Positions 48,742-61,676 of a stretch of DNA of 64,000 bases are shown piece by piece; positions within the stretch are counted from its first letter, which is position 1, and each line of letters starts with the position of its first letter. A program made the translations under genes and the position numbers. A model generated the notes under the pieces. It saw only the letters and a program-made list of their open reading frames with translations. It was not told where the DNA came from and did no database searches. Source of the stretch: Anthopleura xanthogrammica (taxonomy: Eukaryota > Cnidaria > Anthozoa > Actiniaria > Actiniidae); NCBI GenBank assembly GCA_964019055.1, contig OZ025224.1, forward strand, positions 5,351,376-5,415,375. The letters are read 5' to 3'.

Positions 48742-51700
48742 GTAACAAGTAATAGTAATAGGCCTTTTGCAACGTGACCCTACCCCCTTAATTATCCCCT
48801 TGATATTAGTAAGAAGTCGAAATCTCAGCTCATAAAATGTAACACAAAGGAAATGGCATTAAATGTAAAATTCAATATTTTATAAGGATTTGTATGATTT
48901 GTATAAAATATTTAATGCCATTTCTCCTATACTCAACATTATGAGCTAAAATTTTGTTTTCGTACTAATATCGAGGTGCTCTTTTCATTACTGATGTTCA
49001 TATTGACACAGCTGCTCGATTTAAGGGGGTAGGGTCACGTGAACTGTTGTTATAAAAGGCCTATTACGTACAGTAACTCACAGGGGGGTTGAAAGTTGTA
49101 ACAGCCATACATTTCTTTAGTGCGATGCTCTGAAATATTCAGATGTTTTTGTCGATGAATTTCTTCTCTGTAAATCACATTCTCATACTATAATTTAAAA
49201 ACTCTTATAAATTAAACTTAAAGACAGATATTCCAAATGTTCCATTGAGAGATTCAGTAATTTATTCTAAATACGATAAGTAAAGGCTTGATTTGCTTTG
49301 AAATATATGTTTGAGAGTACTATAGAAAGGTTGAGAGTAAAATGCAGGCGAACGATCGCAAGCACTATGCCGTGTGGCGCGATTTCAAGGTTCTACCAAG
49401 TCCATAGCAATTGGAAAGGCATACATCATAGAGAAAATCAGCTTATCAGTCGATGCGCCATTATTCTTTATCGCAGCTTTTAGAAGAAAAAAACAATTTG
49501 TACAACGACAGCATTTCTCTTTTTACTGCACGCAAGAGTTACTTGACTTTACCCTTCATTTTATTTCTTTAGTTCGAACAAAAATCGATAAAGAGTTGAA
49601 TAATAAATATAATTAATAGTTACAGGAACACCAAAAGTAAATACAACGATACGACTGCAGCCAGGTACAGAAGAAATTGGCTTTGCTGGTGTTCTACAGG
49701 TCTATCACAATAACCGGTGGGGAACAGTGTGTCATGAGGCTGCATGGGATATACAAGATACCACAGTAGCATGTAGACAACTTGGATTTAGTAAAGCGGT
49801 GGGATTCTGGCACGATGCAAAAGGAGAAGGCAAAGTGTGGATGAATAATATACAATGCAACGGACTAGAGAAATCTCTGCAAAAATGTTCTCATACAAAA
49901 TTGGATGGAAATAATGGCAAGTGTAAAGATCACGGATATGATGTTGGTATCGTGTGTTCTAATCTCCAAAACAATGGTAATTGATTTATTGAATATATTT
50001 TGAATGATTTCCTACAGGATTTGTTCTCAAAAGATAGATTTCAATTTGCGAAAGTCCAACACCTGATACAGTTAGGGAGAGGCGAGCGAGCGTACTCTGA
50101 TGGTAAAGATTCCGACAAACCAAAAGGGATGCCATTCATTCTCGAACCCAGAGACTCCTCATAACGAAAATCCGAGGCTGTGGGAATTTCGAAACCCTAA
50201 AATTCTATCGAATTTCATTAGCTTTTGAAAATAATATAGCAACGAAGTCTTGGTCAATAGTAATCGGTCAATAGGACTGATAAACAAACATACCAACGGA
50301 AACCAAGCGAGCCAAAACGACTAAAACGGTTATAAATCTTTGAATCTTGAATCAAATTCTATTTCCATTTGTCGCCGGAACATATAAACTTAAAGAAGAC
50401 GTAAACAAGCCGTAATATAGTCACGATATAACGCGCACTCTGATTGGTTGGATATCTGTGAACAATTGATCATTCCCTTAGAAAGGTTGAACCGGTATTT
50501 CATAGTCAGCTATCGATCCTGAGACAGAGCATGCGCTAAGAAGACCTGCTTCCAAGATTCTGGCTTTAGCTCAGTGGGGTTTCCCAGAAACTACGATTTG
50601 GCTAATGAGTTCTAATGAGTTGGCTCTGGGTACGAGAATGGGATGCCATTACATAAGTTATCAATATCTTGACGAATTTAGTCCCACAGAGATTGCATTA
50701 TCCTAAGACGGAATAGGATGGATTTCTTGTCAGAAATTGTCGTGTCACAAATAGCAAGGAGTCCGAAATTGATTCTTAAGAAATAGGCGTTTACATGTCA
50801 CTCCCAAACAACCAAGTACCTTCTGTTAGTCTCTTCTTTCTTTTCTTGCAGTACGTCTTGTTGGTGGGGCTGATGCAAATGAGGGCCGTATTGAAGTCAA
50901 ACTGGAAGGCACCTGGGGTACCGTATGTGGTGATTATGGCTGGACAATTGAAAATTCCAATGTCATCTGTAGAATGCTTGGTCACGAAAGAGCAATAAAA
51001 AACAAGAAATTTGGTGCAGGAAAAGAATCTCAGCCAATATGGCTGCAAGAGGTTTGGTGTAAGGGATGTGAGATGTCCATGGCAGAATGTCAAATTACCG
51101 ATTATAGTCTACCAGACTGCACTCACAAAAATGATGTTGGTGTTGTTTGCCTTCCAAAAGGTGGGTCAGGATGTTTCCCAAGATAGCATGTATTAGTATA
51201 GGTAAAAGCATGGTTTGGAGTGCCAACGATTTTGAAATAACATGAGTATCATATGACCTAAGAAATTTACTGGAAGAACTGCAAATTTGTTTTGTTCACC
51301 GTTTGAGCGGCCGCTTCATCACCCAGCGCAAGATTTAAAAAGTAAAAAACAATAAAAACCAAAAAAGTATGACTTCAAACCTTTTCAAATTCCAAAACCA
51401 AAGCTAAAGCTGTTCTAAAAACAGCATGTTCTAGTTATTGTACGGAAGTTCAAGTTGATAATTTACGACTTATCTGCTCAGTGGTCTTGACTTGAGACTC
51501 AGTGTTGTAAAGATTGAATTTTCAAAGTCTGTTTTTCACTTCCAAAAAACGTCCTTGTTGAGCTATCTGATTTTGAATGTGAAAAAGAAAGTCTTCTAGG
51601 AATAAACTGCCGTCTGATGTGCTTATCTTCATCAGGAGAACTTCACTGAACAGAAGCATGTTTTTGTGAGTTTTTACTTCACGCGTTTTCTTCTTTCGCT

Positions 51701-54444
51701 GAAGAAATCTCCACACGATTTTCAAGTTTCTGGCAGAAGAAATCATTTCTTTTTGCGATTCCATTGATAAAACTCAACTCTCGAAACGTTTTGCCTTCCT
51801 AGTACTCTTGTTCTTTTTGTGTTCGTATTTTTATGCTTTGAGACATGTTTTGGCGGTTGGCAATTTTGAAATCACACTCCCGATAGCTTGAAATCACACT
51901 ATTACGATGAAATCACACTCCTCTCAGCCAATCAGATTGCAGAAATTTCTTAGGTCATATGATAAGATGATAAAAGATTTGGGTTACCTTACATATCTGA
52001 AATAGAAATCAATTTTTCCATTAACTTTTTCAACCTTCCAGTGATATCGTTACCTTTATTAAATCAAAGGTGAAGCAAATATCGCAGTTCGCCTGGTGGA
52101 TAAAGACAAAAACTTTATTCGTCGAGTAGAAGTTCGTTACCATGGAATATGGAGATCTATTTGTGCCAACAACTGGGATATACGAGATGCACATGTAATA
52201 TGCAGGATGAAAGGATACAAGAAAGCAGCAGTAGCTATGGCAACACGGAAAAGGAACCATTATAGGGTATGGCTGGATTATGTAAACTGCTCGGGAAACG
52301 AATCAACTATTGAAGATTGCAAAAACGCAACTTGGAATTGGGAAAACAAACCTTGTTCAAATGATCTACGTGCTGGTGTGATATGCTTTGAAGGTAATAA
52401 TAGCATATCTCAATTAAATGTAACCATCCGATGGATGAAAATTGTTAACAATTAAGTACATCCACCTGTGGGATGCGTTCGTCAATCCATCATAACAATT
52501 TTTCAAAGTACAAGTGATCAAAGAATTTGCGAATGTTACCAATTTTAAACCTTGTTTTACAGACCAATTGAAATTGAAGTTTTACATCAAGGAAGGAGGA
52601 ACTAAATATGCTGGAAAACTTGAGGTTGGATATTACAGCAAAACGAGAAATCTTTGCATGGATAACTTAGATTTGAATGCAGCACATGTGATTTGCCGCA
52701 TGTTGGGATATGATGACGGGGCAGTGACTGTTTCTTCATGGAGCCACCAATCCATGGCCAGTTTGTCTTTGTCACTGCGATGTGACGGCTCTGAACATTC
52801 TACAGACGAATGTGCGGACGTTAGTGTAAAACAGGTGGACAGGTGCCACAATAACGAAGTTGCAGGCATTGTATGTAAACCAGACACAGGTATGCCTTTT
52901 GAAATACTAACTTTCCAATTAAATCAATCCTTGCAATTGATACGTAACGTTCTGCATTGTTGATGAAGATTGGGCACTATATTATGTACATTGTGGGGAA
53001 TGAACTAAATATTTTGCGGCAAAAAAAAATCTTATTTTAGATCGAGTTATCGCTGCGGTCTAAATGTTCAAAATAGAAATATTTACCAAAATAATTTCTT
53101 TTTCTTGAAATTGCGTAGAATACGATGGAAAGGAAGAGCTTCGTTTGGTTGGAGGTTCAGCTGATCATGAAGGCCGTGTCGAAGTGAAACTTCATGGCGT
53201 ATGGGGTACAGTGTGTAGTGCTGGTTGGGACATGCTCGATGCTAACGTAGTCTGTAGAATGAAGGGTTATAAAGGAGCAATCACAGCATATAAGAAATTT
53301 CCAGAAGGTTCTGGTCCAATATGGATTGCTGGCTTGAACTGCAAAGGACATGAAAACAGCACAGTAGAGTGTGACCGCGAGGGACTGGACAAGACCACAT
53401 CATGCAACCACAAAAATGATGCTGGTGTGGTTTGTTATTCTGATAAAGGTCAGTTGATTCACGATATGATACTGTACATCACTGAAATGTACACTTTGAT
53501 AGTTTGAAGCTTATTTTACTTCTTCAGCAGGTCATTTGCAAGTCAGTTTAGAGATGGATAACAGCAGTTCACGTTATGAAGGCCGTGTCATGATCAAAGT
53601 CAATAACGAGACTGGGACCATCGATGGTGATCAATGGGACATCCTTGATGCCCATGTTGTTTGCAGAATGTTAAAGTTATCCAGAGCCATAGCAGCCATC
53701 AGCCTGTTTAGAGAAGAACCTGGCAAAGTGTTCTTCTCTAGAATGAGATGTAATGGAACAGAGGAGTCACTAGGGATGTGTGATCACGGTGGATGGGGAG
53801 GTGGTAAACAAGATCATCATGGTTATGATGCTGGAGTGATCTGTGATAGACCACGCGCAGCAGGTAAATCGTATATTTCATTGTTGTTGTCATTTGGCGC
53901 ATCATTTGGGTATTTTTGCTAGTATATTGGTTAAGGATGCTATCTTACGTCACGTTAGCAAAAACTAAAGTAATAAACTAATGATTCATTATTACTAACT
54001 TTGTCATAACTGATACAGAATAAGAAATTAGTTTACTTCTTCCTCTCTCTGGAAAACCTATCACGCTAAATACAATTCCAATGTAATATGTGAATTAGCC
54101 GTGCTTCAGGGTTCCATCTGTGAGTTATCCGAGCCCAGAGATTGTTTCATGGTGAGTTAGTCATGCCCTAACTTCATTTGATCCGCCCAGAGGTTGTTTC
54201 AGGATAATATTGTATTTGAAGATTTTTCTTTAATGATCATTACTTAACTCTGAGTTTTTGGTATTTTTTTGTTTTAGTTGCTCAGGCGATGATGATGGAT
54301 GGTACTGGAAGCAATGATGGGGCTGTGGCTGGCTTGTCATTCCTGATAGTCATATTGATCATGGTTATCGTTGGTGCTTTCTTGTGGTATTACTTTAAAC
54401 TGAGGAACGTGAAAAGCAAGGATTCTGATGAAACGCAAGGTTAA
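46301..54444 (+). CDS. Seven-SRCR type I membrane receptor, copy D
   Basis: Exons: 46301-46364, 48168-48497, 49626-49976, 50852-51160, 52070-52393, 52563-52889, 53119-53448, 53531-53863 and 54278-54444. They total 2535 nt, or 844 residues, all phase 1 and open. It is the most compact copy: intron 5 is 169 bp against about 450 in the others, and intron 8 lacks the foldback element. Copy-specific features: SRCR1 has SSGECDKH; SRCR5 starts DQLKLKFY and ends KPDTG (two codons shorter than copy B); the stalk reads AVAGLSFLI. SRCR3 keeps CKGC and SRCR7 keeps the missing C2 and C7. AATAAA at 54501-54506. Confidence 0.85.
47099..47151. repeat. (TA)n then (TAGA)n microsatellite, intron 1 of copy D
   Basis: A pure TA run passes into TAGATAGATAGATAG. 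It sits at the edge of a large deletion relative to copies B and C: about 1 kb of intron 1 is missing here. Confidence 0.85.
47523..47802. mobile_element. Insertion with a 69-bp palindrome, intron 1 of copy D
   Basis: Copy B reads GTTTGATATTCAAAAATAAAGG; copy D has about 280 bp between TTTGATATT and CAAAAATAAAGG. Inside, 47665-47697 and 47701-47733 are perfect 33-bp inverted arms (GAACTCGACATGATAAATG...) separated by AAA. Confidence 0.8.
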
Positions 54445-54809
54445 TATTGTAATGTGTATTGCGTGTTTATGGAGGATACACGGCCTCACAAGCTTCTATA
54501 AATAAAAAGATTTATTATTTATTTATTAGCGAAATTGAACATGATGCATTTTCCTTTAGTTGATTGTCCAGCATTCAGTATTCACGCCACAACTATTTGG
54601 GTGGGGGGGGGGGGGGGGGGGATCAATAACGTGTGAAATTGAAAACTAAGTATTTATTTTTTATATCATCCAGGACTACAGTTGGAAAGGGAGAAAAGCG
54701 ACCGTGCTTAGCGTCACAACCGTGGAGAGGTAAAAGTCATCATCATCATCATCATCCACCTCCTCATCACCATCATCATTATCATCATCATCGTTTTTTC
54801 CTTCTTCAG

Positions 54810-54895
54810 AACGTGAGGAATGTACAAGACAAAGAGGAGTTTTCCATGTCAGTCTTATAAGAAAAAAGATAGAAGAAGAATACGACGCTCTTTGA
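54810..54895 (+). CDS. Candidate alternative C-terminal exon, copy D
   Basis: 86 nt, acceptor cttcttcag, same frame and length as copy C, encoding EREECTRQRG...VSLIRKK...EEEYDAL then TGA 54893-54895. Silent change GTC to GTT at the first Val. Confidence 0.5.
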
Positions 54896-55067
54896 CTTCT
54901 CCACTGCTCTTGGTTGGAATGAGTGAATTTATTTCACATTTAGGGTCGTTAATATATCGCGAGATTTTATTGGACAGTTTGCCGTGAAGTGATATCGTAT
55001 CACTTCACTGATATGCATGATCTTTATTCACGGCTTTATTTCATGGATATCGACCCTAAATGTGTAA

Positions 55068-55734
55068 CAAATGTCTTTATTTGATGAGGATGCACGTGAC
55101 AGTCTTACAAACGATAACCCTGTCTCTTAACTTATAAGATACATAGATATAGATGTTAATATAAAATATACCATGAAAATATTATTATTTCCCTTGAGGA
55201 TTGAAGTCAATTTATTAGCTCCATATATTTAGTAAAACTAGTTTTACAGCTGGTACCATAAATTAATCTTTGATTTCCAAAAACTGTTATTATGGATAAG
55301 TTATGACGTATTTCCGGGTCCAACTGCTCACAAAAACTGCTAAAATACAGTGAAAAATGTTCTCAATGATTTAACCTCCACTTGTCTTGAAACCATTAGA
55401 CAATAAATTCTGTCTTGAAGAAAAAGTAAGAAAAGTCTTGATGAAACTGCTTTTCATTGGACCCGGAAGTCGTTTTTTCATTCGATTGACCACATAATAA
55501 AAAGCTCTATTAGGTAAGAACTATTTACTTTAAAAAGCCAATTCATTTTGAAAGATTTTTTTTCAAAGATTTTCACAGCTTAGATGTTAGTAAATCTCTA
55601 TTCCTAAAAGCTTGTGTGATCAAATTCTTTCGATCTGTGAGTTCTAGTTATTGGTGTAGTTTTGGATGTTATTGTTTATTTATGTAGTTTTATCCCATTT
55701 AGAGCACGATGCTCATGTTGTGTCGTCTGCATAG
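55068..55734. other. D-E spacer, paralogous part
   Basis: Spacer sequence as after copies A-C, with small deletions. No gene. Confidence 0.55.
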
Positions 55735-55992
55735 ACGCATCAAGAGTTCCGCGCTGCTGCTCAATGCGCATGCTCAGGGGATTAAAAAGTGGGATAATAT
55801 TTTGTATAATATGCAATTTTTCGGTATATTTGATTCACAATTCGCTTAACGGTACGCGATCTTGAATATTTAGTGAAAATTGTACTTGACAAGAAAGATA
55901 CAACTAAAATATAGCATATTTTACAAATTTTATCCCACTTTTTAATCCCCTGAGCATGCGCATTGAGCAGCAGCGCGGAATTCTTGATGCGT
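55735..55992. mobile_element. MITE with 62-bp inverted ends, D-E spacer
   Basis: Left arm ACGCATCAAGAGTTCCGCGC...GTGGGATA (55735-55796) and right arm TATCCCAC...CTTGATGCGT (55931-55992). It interrupts the block GTCGTCTGCATAGAC...TTTGA seen intact after copies B and C. Confidence 0.85.
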
Positions 55993-56097
55993 GTATAGAT
56001 GTCGATATTTGAGTTTAGAATGTGAAGTGGAATGTTATTAATAAATAAGGAAAGATTGTATGGGGCCAATAATGGTTCCCTAGTGCGGATCACCTTG

Positions 56098-56115
56098 GTA
56101 ATAATAATAATAATA

Positions 56116-56174
<59 letters not shown>

Positions 56175-58150
56175 CTTTATTTAACGAAGGTGTACAATTT
56201 ATCAAGGATAATTTTCAATTGGTCCTCGAATTATAAAATTTATTACAATATGATATATAAATCTAGAAGGAAAAAATTTTGAGTTTTTCTTTTCTTTACT
56301 GGGTTGCTATGGTAGCAAACCAGTCTTAAAATGAGATCCGTTTTTCGGGCGTCAGGTAGACCATAATTTCACACGTCATGATTGGTCGAGAACTTGTAAA
56401 CAATGTCCAATGTCCAATGAAGTTGCCACACGACATCGAGGACGATGTATTTATAGTTTTTAGTGTTGAGTCACCATTAGTTCATTCGTTCAGGGTTCGT
56501 GAAGTACTAGTTTGTCTGTAGGCATGTTGCGTACTATTGTCTTTAGGTTTTTTAAACGCTACGCTTAAACTACTTACAAACACACACGCCGTACGTGGTA
56601 GACACACACTAAAAGATGTTATTGAGCGATTTTGGAACGGGTTGGTCCACATACTCAAAGAGAGAAGTCTGAGAATCTATGAGCTATCTTTGAGAATCTA
56701 TGAGCAAACTACGGTATGAGAATCGTAGAACTAGACAAACTAGTCAAAATAGACTAAGAGAATCTATAAACTACCTAGCTATGATCAAACTAGATCTTAC
56801 CAGATCTCAGATACAAAAAAATATACTGAGACAAACTACAGAACGAGAGACAAACTACAAAACGAGTGACAAACAAAGCTTTGATGAAAGCTGACTCCAA
56901 GAACTTGTAGAAGTCAGACGAGCTGATAGTGATCTACAAGAAAGCGAACTGCCAAGACTCCTTGTTGAATATTTCCATTTATGAAGATACAGAAAACAAA
57001 AACTGAGGGAAAAACAAATTACCAGTTAAACACATTTGGCTAAGAGTATTTACATTGATAAAACGTTTGCTTTGCAGCGAACAGTTTCGATACTGAAATA
57101 GATATGTTTATTTCATCAGCTAGTCTTGAAAGGTACTCTAGTAGGTCAAGTAGAAAATTAATATAATATGCGTTGACAAGTCAGTAACGCAACACTAATG
57201 TCTTACTAGAATATAAAATGTTTTTAATAAAGGAGGACTTTGAACCCAAAAGGAACACTTTGGTAAGAAATAATAGAGTATATAGGATTGGTGAGTGGGC
57301 GAGCTCTCGCACAGGCAACCCAGTGAACGCTCCAAGAGCGTCTAGTTTCTTTTTAATCAACGAGCCTTCGGTCGAAAGTTACAGCGGTTTTGGTAACCCA
57401 GACCCTTCGCTGTTTACGAGAAACGCCTGGTGGAAAATACGGCAGAAAGAGAACTAAGGGAATAATAATGGAAAGTACGGTGGGGGGGTGGGGGGTGGGG
57501 GGTGGGGGGTGGGGGGTGGGGGGTGGGGGGTGGGGGAGAAGGGCATTTTAATTTGGCCCGAATGCTTTCGCCGAGTTCGCAAAAGTCAAGCTAAAAGCTA
57601 TTGATAAAACATTTGGCTGGAAAGACATTTTTCTATATCCCGCTAGTTTCCCGCCTTCCCACTTAATTTCATTTATTTCTGACCTTCCTTTTCAAAATTA
57701 ATAAAATAAAGAAATAAATTTTAGGAGGTTGACTCGCTCCCCTTGCCTTCTTCCCCCGTCCACCGGCTAACTTGAGGGTCCTGAAGGGGGGTCCTAATCC
57801 CAGCGAATCCCAGCTCCCATCTTACCCCTTCAGGACCCTCTTCTTTATTTGTATTCAGTTTCTGCTAGTATGATCTCCCCTACTGCTGTGAAGCATCTGG
57901 TAAATAACAGCGCACAGCCTACTTCACCACACTATCCAAGGTGAAATGAAAGTGTTTGAAGCCTTCGTTTCAGCTGGTACTAACATGTTGATGACTGTGG
58001 AATGATAACGTTGATACAGGTAAATTATAACCATATCAAGTGCTTACATATCGATTATTGTAGGGAACTCTAGAAATTCCAATGGCCTTGGGTTTTTTGT
58101 GCACCTCACATAGTTATAAAAGGGTTTTTGTAGGTATAACAATTCATGAC
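56098..58150. other. About 2 kb of unrelated DNA in the D-E spacer
   Basis: Replaces about 276 bp of normal spacer (compare 6682-6958). It starts with an (AAT)n tract at 56098-56172 next to AAACTTTATTTAACG, a typical retroelement end. Open frames at 56537-56719 and 57218-57457 have no recognised domain. A hairpin GAGGGTCCTGAAGGGG/CCCCTTCAGGACCCTC lies at 57773-57839. Confidence 0.5.
57481..57536. repeat. (TGGGGGG)n heptamer repeat
   Basis: Eight consecutive units of T plus 5-7 G. Such runs of G can form quadruplexes. Confidence 0.9.
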
Positions 58151-58429
58151 TACTTACCGCATCAAGTGAATTAATAGCATCAAAAAATACTTATGTACTG
58201 CTTCAACAAGATGGGTCCTTAAGAAACATAGTCGGCTGTTTTATCTTGAGCTGCATTATTTGGGCCGTATTGAAGCGACCAATAAGAAAGGTGAAAAGTT
58301 GATATAATTTGTTTCATCAAGCTAATTTTTCTAGTAAAAAAATTCCGAGCAAGATTTCAGGACATTGATTCAAGTTTGTTTACACTGTACTTAAAGAATT
58401 AACTTTATTATTAGAATTAACTTGACCCT

Positions 58430-58993
58430 CCCCCTGCACAGATAATACCTCTCAAAACAACTGAAATAAGACCTGTCATTGAAAATATATATCCAGAGAC
58501 CCTGAAAATTCATTAACCTAGGAATTCATATGAGTGTATGTAAAAGCATCTTTCTTTGATAGGAAGCAACATGCCTTAAACCATGAATGACAATGGTAGC
58601 AGTGATGATTATGATAATGATGATGATGATGTCAATAGCATTTGTTTTATAGCTTTTATCTCGCTCTTGTAAACAAGTAAATCAATATTGTCCTTCAGTT
58701 AAGACAAGATTGTTCAGGGGATTTTTTTTTTTTGGAAGGGGGTAAGAGTAATGATCACCTTAGACCGGAGCAGCAAGGTTTAAAAATTTTAAATTCAGAG
58801 AGCCTCGGAAATGCGATTTCCAGTAGTGTTTTGAGGGGCATCTGCAAGAGCATAAATTTATGTGACCCTCCCTTTTTCACTGCCTATTTTTTCATAACCA
58901 TCCCTTTTCAGGGGCTCAAAAATTTATGACACTCCCCCTTTTTCCACCCCCCCCCCCTCCCCCCTCCTCCCCTGTTAATTTCTGACCAGTCCC
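58430..58993. mobile_element. PIF/Harbinger-like element, right part (D-E spacer)
   Basis: Interior paralogous to 7490-8010 and 45230-45574, ending GTTAATTTCTGACCAGTCCC at 58993 and followed directly by TAA, the same triplet that precedes the left end at 7417-7419. Confidence 0.6.
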
Positions 58994-59065
58994 TAAATTG
59001 CAAAATTGGAATTGGGAAAACAAGCTTTGTTCAAATGGTCAACGAGCTGGTGTGGTATGATTTAG
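58994..59065 (+). pseudogene. Relic SRCR4 exon, 3' part (D-E spacer)
   Basis: TAAATTGCAAAATTGGAATTG..., then AAACAAGC.TTGTTCAAATGGTC and GCTGGTGTGGTATGA. Same TGC-to-TGA change as 45579-45648. A poly-G run of over 20 follows. Confidence 0.7.
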
Positions 59066-59269
59066 GGGGGGGGGGGGGGGGGGGGGGTAGGGGGAGGGGA
59101 TCTTATCTATTTACCAAACACGGTTGCTAGGGAAAGGATTTAAAAATCTCAAAGAGGTTTTTCGGAAGTTTTTATTTTGTAAAGACTATTTTTCGGGCAA
59201 GTGTGAAAATCAAATTTACATTATTTTTACAATAGCGCGAAGATGCTTTCGACTAATTTGCATACGGAC

Positions 59270-59598
59270 TTAGAGCATGCGCAGACGTTTTTCACGCGTG
59301 TCACCCCCGTACCTTGATTTGGAATTTCAAACAAAGCCGTCGAAACTCCTATCTAAACATTCGAGTTGCTGGTCACGCGTGACGTACATTAGCTGTAATC
59401 CAAAATATTGGGATCCCTGTGGTTGCCTGGGCCTGCCATCTTGGTTCGGGGATGGAAGATATTGCCAAAGTGTTGTACGTTTTACTTCATCTCTTATAGT
59501 TTTCATAGTCTTTAAAGTTTTCATGCTATTGGTTTCTATTATATATTGAATACGAAACGGATTCGTGCTGTAACAATCAAAATAAGAGAGTATAAAGG
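59270..59598 (+). promoter_or_regulatory. Promoter of copy E
   Basis: GCATGCGCAGA near 59276, GTCACGCGTGAC at 59372-59383 with TGACGTAC, and TATAAAGG at 59591-59598. Confidence 0.6.
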
Positions 59599-59736
59599 TA
59601 AATCTCATACTGGTAAACATTCGAGTCTTTCTTACTCGACAAGCTCAATAACATTAATTGAAGTTGTTATTCTTACTTCTGTCTAAAGGTGCGTCCGTTC
59701 AGTTCTAAGGATCTGATCAATCTTTGGACGACGACG

Positions 59737-59800
59737 ATGGCTTCTTATTTCTTACTTTGTTTTGCCTTGGTTTGTTCAACCTTACCATTCTGTACTCTGG
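59737..59800 (+). CDS. SRCR receptor copy E, exon 1 only
   Basis: MASYFLLCFALVCSTLPF signal peptide with GTAAGT donor, intact like the other copies. Intron 1 similarity continues to about 61676 and then stops. No SRCR exon is found in the remaining 2.3 kb. Exon 1 to SRCR1 spans 1.8-4.3 kb in other copies, so the rest may lie beyond the window or be lost. Confidence 0.7.
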
Positions 59801-61676
59801 GTAAGTCTTAAAATCTCGTACATTGTTGGACAAAGCTAGTTACGCTTTCTTTCTAAAATCAAAGAATATATTTCCATTTGTTTTATTTTTGTTTCCTATT
59901 GATTATTAGAGATCCATAGTTTTCTTTTTGTACCTAGCTTGATGCCAGATATTTGAGAATTAAAATTAATATTCAGTGTCTGGGCTTCATGAAAAGCACA
60001 ATACAACACGCCATTTCTGAGTCATAACAAGCAATAAATATTTCTTGGCTGGAAAAAGCCACACCAGATTTTCACCATATATCGTCATAAATAAGATCAC
60101 ACATCTCAAACACCGTAAAGGTGATATTATAAATTATATATAAGAGGTATAAATCATATATTTATGAGTGTGTACTTTGTCTTCTTAATACCACGTGCGC
60201 CAAGTGAATTCCCGGTTGGGCTATTTTTAGCATCGAAAGTCGTTTTTTTTTTTTAATTTTGATGGCGTGGACGTAAGCGCGCGCTCAAAAACAACATACT
60301 TTTCGTCGATTTTTCTCACATTTTTCGGCAAAATCTATTAGATAAAGCAAAAAATTCAGGATTCTGTTCTCTGATAATACACGACTGAAGCTGTTGAACA
60401 CTAAAATAGACGCGAAGTTTATGTTTTCCCCAAAAATCTTTACATGTTTTCGCTACTTCCAGGTTTGGATGAAGCACACGTTTTTTGACGCACTGGAGTA
60501 GGGTGAGGCGAAAATTGACTTTCTGCGAATGCTAAAAATAGCTTATGCTCTCTTGATAAAGACCATGACAAATATGGTTTAATAAGTGCAACTGATAAAT
60601 ATTAATATATATATATATATATATTAGAGACTTTTCTAGCCTTTTCATTGATCATTTACTGTGAAGCGCATTGAGACTTCTGTATAATGCGTTTAGCGAG
60701 AATTAAATTATTATTATTTTAGGCCTAATAAGTGAAAAAGAGTAATTAAATAAATATAATCTATTAATATCTGATACTTCCAAACCGGCTTATGTATTTG
60801 ACATGTCTTGCTTTAAGTCAAGGCATAGAATTCTTTTGTTGTTAACTTTCAACATATACAAGATCATATTTTAGTGCTTTTTCCATTTTTGCATCTCATT
60901 AGGTATTTATATATATATATATAAATGTATACTACAACGTTTCTGCAATCGAGTGTACATTCATACTCGTTATGAAAAATCCTATTATATATATAAATAT
61001 TTTTTCGATAAATATATTTCGTATTGTATTTTATTTTTACCCAATAATAATTTGTTATTTTTACATTTTTTATTGGTGGAAAGGAGTAGTCTGAGATAAA
61101 TAATTATTAAAGGGAAGTTTGAGATCAAATATGGTCTTTTTGACCAATTATAATTGTCTGAACAACATTGGTATGTATAAAGGGGGACTGGTACGAAAAT
61201 CGCTTTAAAAGGGTTTAATAAATACTGGTTAAAGTTTTTTCTTGATATTCCTATGTATTATATTTTATATTATATTTTTAAGAATTCTGTGACGTCATTT
61301 ACTCAATACTGAATGTTCAAACATTGTACTCCTCTAGACCAATCAGAATCGAGTAATTTTGTCGAGTGGAGTACCAATTAACGCTCTAATTGTACTCCTC
61401 TAGACCAATCAGAATCGAGTAATTTTGTCGTGCGTACTATAAAGCATGAAACTAGCGGATATTTTGAGCACAAAATACAGGGAAATGTATAGAGCGATGT
61501 TTGGTGTTGAGTAAATGACGCTGATGCTACCCTTTATTATAGTTTGGAGAGGGGGGTCCCGAAATTTATGTCACCAATATGAGGAGGGACCCGAAAAAAA
61601 AATACCGCACACAGTGGGGGCTCGAATTTTTTTTGCATAAATTTGCCTTTTCTCCTTCACCCCCTCTCAAACTTAA
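59801..61676 (+). other. Intron 1 of copy E (paralogous part)
   Basis: Follows copies B-D with a small insertion near 60060-60190. A 42-bp direct repeat lies at 61323-61364 and 61389-61430 (core CTAGACCAATCAGAATCGAG, period 66). Confidence 0.6.

Noticed and set aside
57218..57457. 79-codon frame in the D-E spacer
   Set aside because: No recognised domain, no splice partner and no paralog in other spacers; kept only as part of an unclassified region.
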